64,000 bases of DNA from Xenorhabdus vietnamensis (GTDB taxonomy: Bacteria; Pseudomonadota; Gammaproteobacteria; Enterobacterales; Enterobacteriaceae): positions 182,924-246,923 of the forward strand of contig NZ_MUBJ01000004.1 of NCBI RefSeq assembly GCF_002127535.1, given 5' to 3'. Within the stretch, counting starts at the first letter, position 1. The number at the start of each line of letters is the position of its first letter. Positions 29,169-39,537 of the stretch are shown piece after piece. Below the pieces are notes generated by a model, which saw nothing but the letters and a program-made list of their open reading frames with translations, did not search any database and had not been told where the DNA came from. Made by a program: the position numbers and the translations under genes.

Positions 29169-29864
29169 ATGGCAGTGACCACTTCAATCAATGATTCGTT
29201 GGATAATTCAACGGTAGGTGAACTTGCTCCCGCGAGTAAAATAAAACCACAAAGCAGCGAAGATATTAAAGATAATTTCTTGAACTTATTAATCGCACAG
29301 CTCAAAAACCAAGATCCAACCAATCCAATGCAAAACAATGAGATAACTGCTCAGATTGCACAGATCAGTACCGTTGAAGGTATTGAAAAACTCAATAAAA
29401 CACTGGGAACTATTGTTGGGCAGATGGACAACAATCAAGCAATGCAAACAACATCGCTGATTGGTCATCACGTCATGATTCTTGGCGATAAGATTTTAGT
29501 CGGTTCCAGTGAAGAAAAAGGCATCGACATCAGTCGATATGGTGTTGAACTGACCCGACCTGCCGATAATGTCAAAGTCACAATAAAAGACAAAGATGGC
29601 GTAGTTGTTCGGGAAATGAGCATTAGCAATTTAAATGCTGGTGTTCATAAACTGTTATGGGATGGCAAAGACGCAGATGGCAAGGAGGTGGCAACCGGTA
29701 AGTATAGCTTCACCGTTTCCGCAAGCTATCAAGATGAAGCGTTAGTGGCACTTCCGTTAACGTCTGCTCCAGTTTTAGGCGTTACACGGGGTGAGGATGG
29801 CACTAAATTAGATTTAGGGCTGACGGGTACGGTAACCATGGATAAAGTTCGTCAGATTCTTTAA
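29169..29864 (+). CDS. flgD: Hook cap (scaffold) protein FlgD
   Basis: This 231-aa protein equals the length of E. coli FlgD. It has the N-terminal export and polymerisation region with NFLNLLIAQLKNQDPTNPM, and the C-terminal FlgD_ig and Tudor-like fold containing LLWDGKDADGKEVATGKYSF. It caps the growing hook and is discarded when the hook is complete. It precedes flgE by 15 nt. Confidence 0.95.
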   Translation: MAVTTSINDSLDNSTVGELAPASKIKPQSSEDIKDNFLNLLIAQLKNQDPTNPMQNNEITAQIAQISTVEGIEKLNKTLGTIVGQMDNNQAMQTTSLIGHHVMILGDKILVGSSEEKGIDISRYGVELTRPADNVKVTIKDKDGVVVREMSISNLNAGVHKLLWDGKDADGKEVATGKYSFTVSASYQDEALVALPLTSAPVLGVTRGEDGTKLDLGLTGTVTMDKVRQIL

Positions 29865-29879
29865 TTAAACGGAGGACAT

Positions 29880-31091
29880 ATGTCTTTTTCACAAGCGGTT
29901 AGTGGCTTGAATGCCGCAGCGAGTAATTTGGACGTTATTGGTAATAACATCGCAAACTCAGCGACATTTGGCTTTAAATCTAGTTCCGCTGCTTTTGCGG
30001 ACATTTTCAGCGGCTCAGAAGTGGGCTTGGGTGTTAAAGTTTCTGGTATGTTGCAGAACTTTAAAGATGGCTCAACCACCAAGACTAATCGCCAGTTGGA
30101 TATGGCAATTACACAGGGCGGCTTTTTCCGTATGCAGGATACCAACGGTGATATTTTCTACTCCCGTAATGGTCAGTTCCAAATGGATAAAGAGCGTAAT
30201 CTGATCAATATGCAGAACATGAAGCTGACGGGTTATCCGGCGGTAAACGGAGAAATTCAGCAAGGTGGAGCAGTAGAGCCGCTTTCGATTCCACAGGATA
30301 TATTGAGTGCGAAAGCAACCACAAAAGCTGAGTTGAAAGCTACGCTGAATTCAATGCACTCAGCGATTGATCCGCTAAAAACCGCCTTTGATCCAAATAA
30401 TCCAGCCAGTTTTAGCTACAGTACAACTCTGCCAGTTTTTGACAGTCTGGGTAATCAGCATGATCTTAATATATTCTTCGTGAAAAGAGACGATAAGAAT
30501 AAATGGGAATTTTATGCTAAGGATATTTCTGTAGAGGTTTCTGGCCTTAAGAAGTTGGGTGATGTGCAATTTGACGGCAATGGTCAAATGGTCGGCACCA
30601 ATAATGTATTCAAATTCGATGTAGAACCTCTGAATGGTTCAAATAAGGCAGAAATCTTCATCGATTTTTCTGGTAGTAAACAGCAGAACATCGGGACAGA
30701 TTTTGTCTCGAATCCCATACAAGATGGCTATGCCGCAGGTAGTTTCATTGACTACAGTGTGGAAGATGACGGCAAAATTTACGGTAGATATTCCAACAAC
30801 CAGAGACAAGTATTAGGTCAGGTGGTACTGGCAAACTTTGCTAACCCTGAAGGTTTGGCTGCGCAAGGCAATAACGTCTGGGTAGAGTCCGGTGCATCTG
30901 GTGGTCCGGTTGTGGGTGTCGCAGGTTCGGGTAACTTCGGTAAGCTGATCAATAGTGCGTTGGAAGCCTCTAACGTAGATCTGAGCCAAGAGCTGGTCAG
31001 TATGATCGTCGCCCAGCGTAACTATCAATCCAACGCCCAGACCATCAAGACGCAGGATCAAATTCTGCAAACGCTGGTCAGCATGCGTTAA
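29880..31091 (+). CDS. flgE: Flagellar hook protein FlgE
   Basis: This 403-aa structural protein forms the curved hook. The N-terminal D0 helix contains NAAASNLDVIGNNIANSAT, and the C-terminal D0 has SNVDLSQELVSMIVAQRNYQ. The central D1-D2 domains (about 90-330) are variable. Length matches E. coli FlgE (402). GGAGG lies 6 nt before the ATG, giving a strong ribosome site suited to about 130 copies per flagellum. Confidence 0.96.
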   Translation: MSFSQAVSGLNAAASNLDVIGNNIANSATFGFKSSSAAFADIFSGSEVGLGVKVSGMLQNFKDGSTTKTNRQLDMAITQGGFFRMQDTNGDIFYSRNGQFQMDKERNLINMQNMKLTGYPAVNGEIQQGGAVEPLSIPQDILSAKATTKAELKATLNSMHSAIDPLKTAFDPNNPASFSYSTTLPVFDSLGNQHDLNIFFVKRDDKNKWEFYAKDISVEVSGLKKLGDVQFDGNGQMVGTNNVFKFDVEPLNGSNKAEIFIDFSGSKQQNIGTDFVSNPIQDGYAAGSFIDYSVEDDGKIYGRYSNNQRQVLGQVVLANFANPEGLAAQGNNVWVESGASGGPVVGVAGSGNFGKLINSALEASNVDLSQELVSMIVAQRNYQSNAQTIKTQDQILQTLVSMR

Positions 31092-31112
31092 TAGCCTCAG
31101 GCGGATAGTTTT

Positions 31113-31868
31113 ATGGATCACGTCATTTATACCGCTATGGGAGCAGCGCGCCAAACGCTGGAACATCAGGCTGTTACTGCCAACAATCTGGCCAACGCAT
31201 CAACGCCGGGCTTCAAGGCTCAGCTTGCTGCATTGCGTGCCGTACCGATTGAAGGTGAAACCCTGCCGACGCGCACATTGACCGTTGCTTCTACCCCCGG
31301 CATGGATAGCCGTCAGGGACCAATGAATTATACCTCTCGCCCGTTAGATGTGGCTGTCGGACAAGGTGGCTTTCTGGCTGTCCAGCTCGAAGATGAGACG
31401 GAAGCCTATACCCGCAATGGTAGCATCCAGATTTCTCCCGAAGGGCAACTGATGGTGCAGGGGCGCATGTTGATGGGCGAAAACGGGCCGATTGATGTTC
31501 CGCCGCAGGCTGAACTGACTATTGCCGCCGATGGTGCCATCTCAGCCCTGATTGCCAGCGATCCGCCAACTTTGTTGGGACAGATTGGCAAACTGAAAAT
31601 CGTTAAACCAGAAGCTAATCAAGTGGTGCGGGGCGATGATGGTTTGTTCCACTTAACGCCACAGGCACGGGAACAACAGGGCAATGAGCTGGCGGCCAGC
31701 ACGGAAGTGAAAATCATGCCGGGTGTACTGGAAGGCAGTAATGTCAATCCAGTGGAAAGCATGGTGAACATGATCGCTAATGCACGTCGTTTTGAGATGC
31801 AGATGAAAGTCATACATAGTTCCGATGAAAATGCGCAGCGGGCTAATCAAATTCTCGCTATGAGCTGA
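31113..31868 (+). CDS. flgF: Proximal rod protein FlgF
   Basis: This 251-aa rod protein equals E. coli FlgF in length. It begins [20 protein letters not shown], continues with the rod motif [16 protein letters not shown], and ends with [21 protein letters not shown]. It is exported and forms the rod between FlgC and the distal FlgG. flgG follows after 22 nt. Confidence 0.95.
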   Translation: MDHVIYTAMGAARQTLEHQAVTANNLANASTPGFKAQLAALRAVPIEGETLPTRTLTVASTPGMDSRQGPMNYTSRPLDVAVGQGGFLAVQLEDETEAYTRNGSIQISPEGQLMVQGRMLMGENGPIDVPPQAELTIAADGAISALIASDPPTLLGQIGKLKIVKPEANQVVRGDDGLFHLTPQAREQQGNELAASTEVKIMPGVLEGSNVNPVESMVNMIANARRFEMQMKVIHSSDENAQRANQILAMS

Positions 31869-31890
31869 ATCGGGAACAGGGGATAAATTC

Positions 31891-32673
31891 ATGATCCGAT
31901 CTTTATGGATTGCCAAGACTGGGCTGGATGCTCAGCAAACAAATATGGATGTTATTGCCAACAACCTGGCAAACGTCAGCACCAATGGTTTTAAACGCCA
32001 GCGAGCGGTATTTGAAGATTTGCTCTATCAAACAGAACGTCAGCCGGGTGCAATGTCATCTGAACAGACTAACCTGCCATCAGGGTTGCAGATTGGTACA
32101 GGCGCGCGTCCGGTAGCGACCGAACGCCTGCACAATCAGGGCAATTTGGCACAGACCAGTAACAGCAAAGACGTGGCAATCAAAGGGCAGGGCTTCTTCC
32201 AAATTCAGATGCCCGATGGCACAACAGGCTATACCCGCGATGGATCATTCCAAGTGGATCAAAATGGTCAGTTAGTGACAGCCGGTGGTTTTCAGGTCGT
32301 GCCTGCGATCATCCTTCCGGATAATGCCACCAAAATGAGCATTGCCCGTGATGGTATCGTCAGCGTAAACGTGCAGGGGCAAAACGCGCCTCAGCAGGTT
32401 GGACAACTGACGCTGACCACGTTTATCAATGAAAGCGGTTTGGAAAGCGTCGGTGAGAACCTGTATCTGGAAACCAACAGTTCCGGCGTTCCGGTAGAAA
32501 ATGCACCGGGCATCAATGGTGCAGGGTTGCTCTATCAAGGTTATGTTGAAACGTCTAACGTCAATGTAGCGGAAGAACTGGTCAATATGATTCAGGTTCA
32601 GCGAGCCTATGAAATCAACAGTAAAGCAGTATCGACATCTGATCAGATGCTGCAAAAACTGACTCAGTTATAA
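31891..32673 (+). CDS. flgG: Distal rod protein FlgG
   Basis: This 260-aa protein equals E. coli FlgG in length and forms the distal rod crossing the P and L rings. The N-terminal motif [20 protein letters not shown] and C-terminal [20 protein letters not shown] are diagnostic. It lies inside the flg operon before flgH, with a 68-nt gap that holds no recognised signal. Confidence 0.96.
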   Translation: MIRSLWIAKTGLDAQQTNMDVIANNLANVSTNGFKRQRAVFEDLLYQTERQPGAMSSEQTNLPSGLQIGTGARPVATERLHNQGNLAQTSNSKDVAIKGQGFFQIQMPDGTTGYTRDGSFQVDQNGQLVTAGGFQVVPAIILPDNATKMSIARDGIVSVNVQGQNAPQQVGQLTLTTFINESGLESVGENLYLETNSSGVPVENAPGINGAGLLYQGYVETSNVNVAEELVNMIQVQRAYEINSKAVSTSDQMLQKLTQL

Positions 32674-32741
32674 CCTAATCATTAATGGTGGGGGAAAGCG
32701 TTCCTCCACTATTATCTACGATAAACTTAAGAGCATAGAAG

Positions 32742-33521
32742 ATGGATACAATGCCCGTTGCCGAAAGCCATGCTAAAAACCATGTAGCTTATGGCTCCAC
32801 TGGTTTACGGAAAAACCAGAGAAATAAGTGGCGTATCAGCATATCTGTGGCGGTACTAGCATTGTCGGCCCTGACATTAGGGGGTTGTGCTTATATGCCG
32901 CACAAGCCGCTGGTGAAAGGACAGACAACCGCAAATCCCACCGAAGCGCCTGCTCCAACGCCGAATGGTTCAATTTTTCAAGTTGTCCAACCGGTCTATT
33001 ACGGTTATCAACCGCTGTTTGAAGACCGCCGCCCACGTAATATCGGTGATACGCTGACCATTATTTTGCAAGAGAACGTCAGTGCGAGCAAAAACTCTTC
33101 GGCCAATGCCGGCCGCAATGGAAAAACCGGTTTCACGGCTGCCTTGACCCCTCGTTTCTTGCAGGGATTGATAGGTGGTGAGAAAACCGATTTGGGCATG
33201 GAAGGCAATAGTGAGTTTGGCGGCAAAGGTGGAGCGAATGCCAACAATACATTCAAGGGCACGATTACAGTGACCGTGAATAAGTTGCTGGCAAACGGCA
33301 ACCTGCATGTGGTAGGGGAAAAACAGATTGCGATCAATCAGGGAACAGAATTTATTCGTTTTTCTGGTGTTGTTAACCCGCGCACGATCACCGGCAACAA
33401 TACAGTGAGTTCCAACCAAGTTGCAGATGCCCGCATTGAGTATGTTGGTGATGGCTATATCAACGAAGCGCAGCATATGGGCTGGTTGCAACGTTTCTTT
33501 ATGAATATCTCACCGTTTTAA
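32742..33521 (+). CDS. flgH: L-ring lipoprotein FlgH
   Basis: This 259-aa outer-membrane lipoprotein forms the L ring. The lipobox LGGC places the lipidated Cys at residue 49. That leaves an unusually long stretch before the hydrophobic core: about 30 polar residues precede the signal segment, where E. coli FlgH has almost none. No later in-frame ATG or GTG with a ribosome site before the hydrophobic segment offers a shorter start, apart from ATG 32751. The mature domain includes [21 protein letters not shown], typical of FlgH. Confidence 0.94.
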   Translation: MDTMPVAESHAKNHVAYGSTGLRKNQRNKWRISISVAVLALSALTLGGCAYMPHKPLVKGQTTANPTEAPAPTPNGSIFQVVQPVYYGYQPLFEDRRPRNIGDTLTIILQENVSASKNSSANAGRNGKTGFTAALTPRFLQGLIGGEKTDLGMEGNSEFGGKGGANANNTFKGTITVTVNKLLANGNLHVVGEKQIAINQGTEFIRFSGVVNPRTITGNNTVSSNQVADARIEYVGDGYINEAQHMGWLQRFFMNISPF

Positions 33522-33536
33522 AAGAGGATGGTCAGG

Positions 33537-34655
33537 ATGAGAAAATTAGTTGCCAGCCTTTTTACGCTTTTATTGGTGCTGTCTGGTACGTTCGTGTCTA
33601 CCAGTGTTTTTGCGGAGCGTATTCGTGACTTGACGACCATTGAGGGAATTAGGGATAACGCACTGATTGGTTATGGTCTGGTGGTTGGGCTGGATGGCAC
33701 GGGTGACCAAACCATGCAGACGCCTTTTACCACTCAAAGTCTAAGCAATATGCTGTCACAGTTGGGCATTACCGTGCCATCCGGTACGAATATGCAGCTT
33801 AAGAACGTAGCTGCCGTAATGGTGACAGCAAAGCTGCCACCTTTTGCGCGTTCAGGGCAAAACATTGACGTTGTGGTTTCCTCATTGGGTAATGCCAAGA
33901 GTCTGCGTGGTGGTACATTGCTGATGACTCCGCTGAAAGGGGTGGATAATCAGATCTACGCGTTGGCTCAGGGGAATATCCTCGTGGGAGGAGCTGGTGC
34001 GAGTGCGGGCGGGAACAGCATTAAAATCAACCAGCTTGCAGGTGGACGTATTTCAAATGGTGCGGTGATTGAACGTGAATTACCGACGCAATTCGGCCAG
34101 AAAGGTACGCTAAACCTGCAATTGAATGATGATGATTTCAGTCTGGCCCAGCAGATTAGTGATGCGGTCAACCGTTTGAAAGGAACAGGAACGGCAACTC
34201 CGCTGGATTCTCGTACTGTTCAGTTGCGTCTGCCAATCGAAAACAGCGAGCAGGTTAAGTTTCTGTCTCAGGTTCAGAATGTAAATATTCGCGTCAATGA
34301 TGGTGATGCCAAAGTGATTTTCAACTCCCGTACAGGGTCTGTGGTCATGAACCGCAATGTCACATTGGATAGCTGTGCGATTGCACATGGTAGTCTCTCG
34401 GTAACGGTTGAACGTCAAACCGCGGTCAGTCAGCCTGATACACCATTGGCGGGAGGAAATACCGTCGTGACCCGCAATACAGGTATTGGCATTCAGGAAC
34501 AGGGTGGCGCATTGCAAAAAGTCAATGCCAGCGCGAATCTGACTCAAGTTGTGCGTGCGTTGAATGCACTCGGTGCAACGCCAACAGATTTAATGTCGAT
34601 TTTGCAGGCAATGGAGAGTGCAGGCTGTCTGCGCGCGAAGTTGGAGATTATCTGA
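33537..34655 (+). CDS. flgI: P-ring protein FlgI
   Basis: This ~372-aa periplasmic protein builds the P ring in the peptidoglycan layer with FlgA's help. A Sec signal peptide of about 27 residues ends SVFA, and the mature part begins [24 protein letters not shown] chose ATG 33537 because GAGG then lies 9 nt upstream; ATG 33528 directly abuts that same ribosome site. It ends in an ATGA overlap with flgJ. Confidence 0.95.
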   Translation: MRKLVASLFTLLLVLSGTFVSTSVFAERIRDLTTIEGIRDNALIGYGLVVGLDGTGDQTMQTPFTTQSLSNMLSQLGITVPSGTNMQLKNVAAVMVTAKLPPFARSGQNIDVVVSSLGNAKSLRGGTLLMTPLKGVDNQIYALAQGNILVGGAGASAGGNSIKINQLAGGRISNGAVIERELPTQFGQKGTLNLQLNDDDFSLAQQISDAVNRLKGTGTATPLDSRTVQLRLPIENSEQVKFLSQVQNVNIRVNDGDAKVIFNSRTGSVVMNRNVTLDSCAIAHGSLSVTVERQTAVSQPDTPLAGGNTVVTRNTGIGIQEQGGALQKVNASANLTQVVRALNALGATPTDLMSILQAMESAGCLRAKLEII

Positions 34656-35620
34656 TGAATGATTTTCTGACAATGTCCAATGCTGCATACGATGTGAATT
34701 CGTTGCATTCACTAAAAGCTAAACTGTCACAGGAACCACAACAAGGGCTACGGCAAGTAGCCCAACAACTGGAAGGCGTCTTCGTTCAGATGATGCTGAA
34801 AAGTATGCGTTCCTCGTTGCCACAGAATGGTATGTTGAGCAGTGACCAGACGCGTTTTTATACTTCGATGTACGATCAGCAAATTGCCCAAGACCTTTCC
34901 CAAAAGGGATTGGGTTTTGCCGATATGATCGTCAAGCAATTCTCTAACGCTAATAATATGCCTAGTGAATTGGCTGGCACCATGCCGATGCCGCTGGATA
35001 ATGAAATCCTGCAAACATTGCCGAAGCAGGCACTGGCGCATTTCATGCGCCGAACCATGCCTGAAAACGCTTCTTCATCTTTTTCCAATGAAACCACTAA
35101 GTCGAAGCCATTGCCAATGCAAAGCGCCGGCTTTGTCTCCATGCTCTCCGTACCGGCACAGTTGGCAAGCCAGCAAAGCGGTATTCCGCATTTATTAATT
35201 ATTGCGCAGGCTGCTCTGGAATCCGGTTGGGGGCAACGGGAAATTCTGACCACAGAAGGTAAACCAAGCCATAACCTGTTTGGTATCAAAGCAGGAAAAT
35301 ATTGGAAAGGGCCTGTCACCAATATTATGACGACGGAATACATTGATGGTGAACCGAAGAAAATACAGGACAGCTTCCGTGTATATGGTTCCTACGTGGA
35401 GGCAATAACAGATTACGTCAAATTACTGACGGAAAATCCCCGTTACGCCAAAGTAGCGCAATCAACAACGGCAGAGCAGGGGGCGTACTCCTTGCAGGAT
35501 GCGGGGTATGCTACCGATCCTGGCTATGCCAAAAAATTAGTGTCACTGATCCAGCAGTTAAAAAATACAGGCAATCAAATGGCAAAAGCCTATGCCTATG
35601 ATTTCGATAACTTGTTTTAA
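34655..35620 (+). CDS. flgJ: Rod cap and peptidoglycan hydrolase FlgJ
   Basis: This 321-aa protein has two parts. The N-terminal half (about 1-110) is the rod cap scaffold with QLEGVFVQMMLKSMR. The C-terminal half (about 160-310) is a beta-N-acetylglucosaminidase that opens peptidoglycan for the rod. The catalytic Glu189 is in AALESGWGQREI, and the NLFGIKAG segment follows. Its ATG overlaps the flgI stop (ATGA), implying coupling. It closes the flgBCDEFGHIJ operon. Confidence 0.95.
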   Translation: MNDFLTMSNAAYDVNSLHSLKAKLSQEPQQGLRQVAQQLEGVFVQMMLKSMRSSLPQNGMLSSDQTRFYTSMYDQQIAQDLSQKGLGFADMIVKQFSNANNMPSELAGTMPMPLDNEILQTLPKQALAHFMRRTMPENASSSFSNETTKSKPLPMQSAGFVSMLSVPAQLASQQSGIPHLLIIAQAALESGWGQREILTTEGKPSHNLFGIKAGKYWKGPVTNIMTTEYIDGEPKKIQDSFRVYGSYVEAITDYVKLLTENPRYAKVAQSTTAEQGAYSLQDAGYATDPGYAKKLVSLIQQLKNTGNQMAKAYAYDFDNLF

Positions 35621-35682
35621 ATAATCTTGTTCTAAGCAGGCCAGTATTGAACCGTGGGTATCGAAATCAAGAGCATTTTTGT

Positions 35683-35709
35683 TCAAGGAACAGGGAGCTT
35701 TGCCGATAA
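35683..35709 (+). promoter_or_regulatory. Sigma-28 promoter for flgKL
   Basis: TCAAGGAA (35683-35690), an 11-bp spacer and GCCGATAA (35702-35709). The -10 is perfect; the -35 matches only 4 of 8 positions, comparable to known weak -35 boxes of enteric flgK. It lies 62 bp before flgK, as expected for late filament-junction genes. Confidence 0.75.
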
Positions 35710-35770
35710 CTGTAACAGTGAATGACCTCCCACCAATGGAGGTTTAAAGAAAACGTAAAAGGATCTACAT

Positions 35771-37420
35771 ATGTCCAATAGTCTAATGAATACTGCCATG
35801 AGTGGTATTAATGCTGCGCAGGTGGCAATGGGTGTAGTAGGTAATAACATTGCCAACTCCAAAAACGCGGACTATAACCGACAGACTACCGTGATGACGC
35901 AAAATAATGGAACCATGTCGCCAGTGGGCTTTGTCGGCAACGGAGTGGTTGTCAGCACCATTAACCGTGAATACAGTGAATTCATCAGCCAGGAATACAA
36001 TGCAGGGCAAACTAAACTTGCCGCATTGAAGGCTTACAATCAACAGATTACTCAAATCAATAATCTATTGGCAGATAAAGACGCCAGCCTGTCTAACTCT
36101 ATCGAAGATGTCTTCAAGAGTTTGGGTGTTGTTGAAAGCAATGCGAAAGACAGCGCAGCCAGAACAACGGTGTTAGACAAAGCGCAAGGTTTGGTCAGCC
36201 GATTCCAAGAAGCTGATGGGTTTCTGCGCCAGATAGATCACGGCATTAATTCCCAAATTGAACACAATGTTCAGGAGATCAATAAATACGCGGAAGAAAT
36301 CGCCAAACTGAATAATGAAATTACGCGTATGCGCGGTGCAGGTAGGGGCGAACCACTGGCGTTGCTGGATAAGCGTGATGAAGCAGTTAACCGATTAAAT
36401 CAATTGGTGGAAATCAATGTCGTTCAGCAGGATGGTGACACTTATAACGTCTCATTCGGTGGTGGCATGATGCTGGTATCGGGCAATAAGTCCTATCAAA
36501 TGGAAGCGATTCCATCCAGCACTGATAGTAGCCGTATCACGTTGGGCTACAACAACGGTACAGTTGGTACCAGAGAAATTGACGAACGCTTTATCTCCCA
36601 AGGTGCATTGGGCGGCGTATTACAAGTGCGCAAAGAAGTGGTGGACCCAACCCGCAATAAATTGAACCAATTGGCTCTGGTGATGGCGGACCAATTCAAT
36701 CAGGTGCAGAATAGCGGTTTTGACCTGCACAACAAGAAGGGTGAAGATTTCTTTAATTTCACCAAGCCTGTAGTCATTTCCAATAGCAACAACAAAGGCA
36801 CGGCTGAGATTACGGTGGAATATGCCGATACCACTAAAGTAAAAGCCAGTGACTATACTCTCAAATTTGAAGGCGGAGATTGGAAAGTTCAACGTGTTTC
36901 TGACAGTGCGATGATCCCGGTGAAAAAAGGCGGGGATACGCTGGAGTTTGATGGACTGAAAGTCAGGCTCGATTCTGCCAAGGCAGAAGAACACGATACT
37001 TACACCCTGAAAACAGTCAGCAACGTCGTAGCAAATTTGAAAGTGAATCCTAATCTGAAAAATGATTCTTCCTTATTGGCGATGGCCAGTGACAAAAATG
37101 CGGGTCCAAGTGATAACCGCAATGCGAAGAAATTCCTTGAATTGCAGAATAAGGATTTGGTTGATGGCAAATCTTCCTTTACAGAAGCGTATGCATCACT
37201 GGTCAGCACCGTGGGCAGTACTGCGAATAGAGTTCAAGTGAGCGTCGACACTCAGGGACATATAGTTGATAAAGTTAACTCAACTCGCCAGTCTATTTCT
37301 GGCGTCAATATGGATGAAGAATACGGCGAATTACAACGCTTGCAGCAGTATTATCTGGCAAACGCCCGCGTGATCCAGACCGCAACAACATTGTTTGATG
37401 CAATTTTGGGTATTCGTTAA
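35771..37420 (+). CDS. flgK: Hook-filament junction protein FlgK (HAP1)
   Basis: This 549-aa protein is exported with the help of FlgN and joins hook to filament. The N-terminal D0 has NAAQVAMGVVGNNIANSK, and the C-terminal end SGVNMDEEYGELQRLQQYYL is diagnostic. Length matches E. coli FlgK (547). The middle (about 290-420) is variable. A sigma-28 promoter precedes it and flgL follows after 36 nt. Confidence 0.95.
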   Translation: MSNSLMNTAMSGINAAQVAMGVVGNNIANSKNADYNRQTTVMTQNNGTMSPVGFVGNGVVVSTINREYSEFISQEYNAGQTKLAALKAYNQQITQINNLLADKDASLSNSIEDVFKSLGVVESNAKDSAARTTVLDKAQGLVSRFQEADGFLRQIDHGINSQIEHNVQEINKYAEEIAKLNNEITRMRGAGRGEPLALLDKRDEAVNRLNQLVEINVVQQDGDTYNVSFGGGMMLVSGNKSYQMEAIPSSTDSSRITLGYNNGTVGTREIDERFISQGALGGVLQVRKEVVDPTRNKLNQLALVMADQFNQVQNSGFDLHNKKGEDFFNFTKPVVISNSNNKGTAEITVEYADTTKVKASDYTLKFEGGDWKVQRVSDSAMIPVKKGGDTLEFDGLKVRLDSAKAEEHDTYTLKTVSNVVANLKVNPNLKNDSSLLAMASDKNAGPSDNRNAKKFLELQNKDLVDGKSSFTEAYASLVSTVGSTANRVQVSVDTQGHIVDKVNSTRQSISGVNMDEEYGELQRLQQYYLANARVIQTATTLFDAILGIR

Positions 37421-37456
37421 TCACCGTTTGGCTGAAGATAAAAAGGAAATGATATT

Positions 37457-38422
37457 GTGCGTGTAAGTACGAATCAATTATATACTCAGAAAATGAATGG
37501 GATTTTTGACTCCCAGTCAAAATGGATGAAATCGAGTGAGCAACTGTCAAGTGGTCGTCGGGTAATTAATCCATCCGATGATCCTTTGGCAGCTTCGCAG
37601 AGCATCATGGTTTCTCAATCTGAATCAAAAAACCAGCAGTTTGCCACTGCCCGTATCTTTGCCAAAAATACCATGTCTGAGCAATTGAACATTATCTCAA
37701 ATGTCGTAACAGTTGCGAATAATGTTTTTGAAACGTGGGTGGCAGCCGCAGATGAGCATAGTGAGCAAGATCGAGCAACCTATGCACAGCAGTTGGAAGG
37801 TCTTAAACAACAATTGCTGAATTTAGGTAACAAAACAGATGGTAATAATCGTTATATTTTTGCTGGCTACAAGACGGATGTACCGCCTTTCGTCGCAGAT
37901 AGCAGCGGAAAGGTAAGTTATGTCGGTGGTCATGAACAAATCACGCAGAAAGTAGATGATAACCGTTCGATGATTATCGCTCATACTGGTCATCAGGTTT
38001 TTTTATCCCAGCCCGACAGCCCGATTAAAGAACCTGATGGCAAAACCACGAGTGAATCAGATATTTTCGCTTCCATTGATATGGCGATCAAAGCATTAAA
38101 AATGCCTTATAGTACTGCCAGTGAAGACGAAAAAAAGGAAGCCGTGGAGCTGATGGATAAAGCCAACCGTGGTATCCGCAATAGCCAGAATAACTTTTCA
38201 TCTGTGGAAGCGGTTCTCGGGTTGCAGCTGCAAGAATTGGACAAACTGGATTCACTGAGTAGTGAACGCAGCATGTCTAATAAAGTGCGTATGGGAGAAT
38301 TGGTTGATGTCGATTGGACATCCGCTATTTCCGATTATTACCAGCAACAAGCCGCATTGCAGGCTTCCTTCAAGGCATTTACTGACTTAAAAGGCATGTC
38401 TTTGTTTGAGATGTATCGCTAA
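37457..38422 (+). CDS. flgL: Hook-filament junction protein FlgL (HAP3)
   Basis: This 321-aa flagellin-like protein sits between FlgK and the filament. It begins MRVSTNQLYTQKMNGIFDSQ and continues with the flagellin-type segment SSGRRVINPSDDPLAASQSI; the C-terminal helix ends DLKGMSLFEMYR. The start is GTG 37457, with AAGGA 9 nt upstream. Length fits E. coli FlgL (317). A hairpin terminator follows. Confidence 0.95.
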   Translation: MRVSTNQLYTQKMNGIFDSQSKWMKSSEQLSSGRRVINPSDDPLAASQSIMVSQSESKNQQFATARIFAKNTMSEQLNIISNVVTVANNVFETWVAAADEHSEQDRATYAQQLEGLKQQLLNLGNKTDGNNRYIFAGYKTDVPPFVADSSGKVSYVGGHEQITQKVDDNRSMIIAHTGHQVFLSQPDSPIKEPDGKTTSESDIFASIDMAIKALKMPYSTASEDEKKEAVELMDKANRGIRNSQNNFSSVEAVLGLQLQELDKLDSLSSERSMSNKVRMGELVDVDWTSAISDYYQQQAALQASFKAFTDLKGMSLFEMYR

Positions 38423-38457
38423 TTAAGATTTAGTATATAGCGCGTTCTATTTGTAGG

Positions 38458-38500
38458 CCCTTGTCTTTTTTCCATTGAATTGGAAGGCAAGGGTTTATTT
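38458..38500 (+). terminator. Terminator of the flgKL transcript
   Basis: CCCTTG (38458-38463) pairs with CAAGGG (38488-38493), with inner TTCC/GGAA pairing, and is followed by TTTATTTCTTT. It marks the end of the flagellar region. Confidence 0.8.
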
Positions 38501-39022
38501 CTTTCTCCATTTTTACATTTTCCGCAATTGCATATCCTGTTGTTTATCTGTTTCCAACATATATCTTCCACATAAAAACATTAGCAATTTCAAAATAACA
38601 AAGAGTAATTATCAAACAACATTTGTATAAATAATGACATGAAAATAAATGATGATGTATTGAAAATCTAGAGAGAATAAATTTCAAGAATTATCGTTAT
38701 AGAAAATGTTTTAGCTTTCTTTTATCTCTTATATGAATGATTTTGGGAAAAATATAGCAGAGAATATGGTGAAATAGACTTATCATCAATCTTTTTAAAT
38801 GGTAATTTTTGTCAAAAATTCGCGAGAGTAAAACTCTCTATTCCTTGGTAAATTCCAATTTTTTTATTTATTATATTATTTTATCTTGTGATCAAGATCT
38901 TATCTTTGATAGGAAAGAAGAATATTGCATTAGATTTTTTGATATAAATCATTGGTGTGTCTCGATGATTTTAGGGCAGGGTGAGATCTTGTCTTACCTA
39001 TAGATGATAAGAATAAATAAAC
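38501..39022. other. AT-rich gap after flgL
   Basis: No gene is supported. A 64-codon frame with a TTG start (38809-39003) has no ribosome site and no recognisable features. The stretch marks the change from flagellar to accessory DNA. Confidence 0.55.
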
Positions 39023-39373
39023 ATGAAAATTATAAATTTACTCTTTTGTGCTATTTTTATCCTGTTCAGTACGATATTGATTGGTTGTTTAGCAACAATT
39101 GATTATGACTGGATGATTGGAGAAAAAGGGTTCAATACAATTTGTGATGTGATGAATAATTTTACCATTAATGATGACAGAGCATTGACAGCACCTTTGT
39201 GTTTTTTTCTTCTGGTGCCTTTTATGATTTTTTTGATGATTAAGGGAGTGAAAGGATTTTCAGACAATATATTGCAATTGGTGGTCAATTTATTGACAGT
39301 TATGTTTTCTGTTGGATATTGGTACTGGATGTTTTTTGGTCGATTCGTATCATGCCCGTTTCCAGTATATTGA
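39023..39373 (+). CDS. Small inner-membrane protein, DUF2645 (YjeO)-like
   Basis: This 116-aa protein has three predicted membrane segments (about 5-25, 57-75 and 85-106) and motifs I associate with DUF2645/YjeO, including DYDWMIGEKGFNTICDVM and GYWYWMFFGRF. The function of the family is unknown. It is isolated, with a hairpin after it (39464-39498), and AT-rich codon use. The family assignment is from memory of the motif pattern and moderately sure; the membrane topology is clear. Confidence 0.65.
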   Translation: MKIINLLFCAIFILFSTILIGCLATIDYDWMIGEKGFNTICDVMNNFTINDDRALTAPLCFFLLVPFMIFLMIKGVKGFSDNILQLVVNLLTVMFSVGYWYWMFFGRFVSCPFPVY

Positions 39374-39463
39374 ATTAATAGATCCTAATTAAGAATTATT
39401 AAGATGAAAAATAAAGATATAGTATTCGCTGGATTTATTATCTGCATATCATTAAAGAAAAAT

Positions 39464-39498
39464 ATTGGGGATAATGGTTCCTGATATTATCACCCAAT
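39464..39498. terminator. Hairpin between convergent genes
   Basis: ATTGGGGATAAT (39464-39475) pairs with ATTATCACCCAAT (39486-39498) with one bulged base. It lies between the rightward membrane-protein gene and the leftward monooxygenase gene and may terminate both. Confidence 0.6.
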
Positions 39499-39537
39499 AA
39501 TAATTAAACGGGAACGTAATTAAAATATTTGGTCAGT

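Noticed and set aside
38809-39003. 64-codon frame with a TTG start before the DUF2645-like gene
   Set aside because: No ribosome site, no family features and very AT-rich; probably chance.
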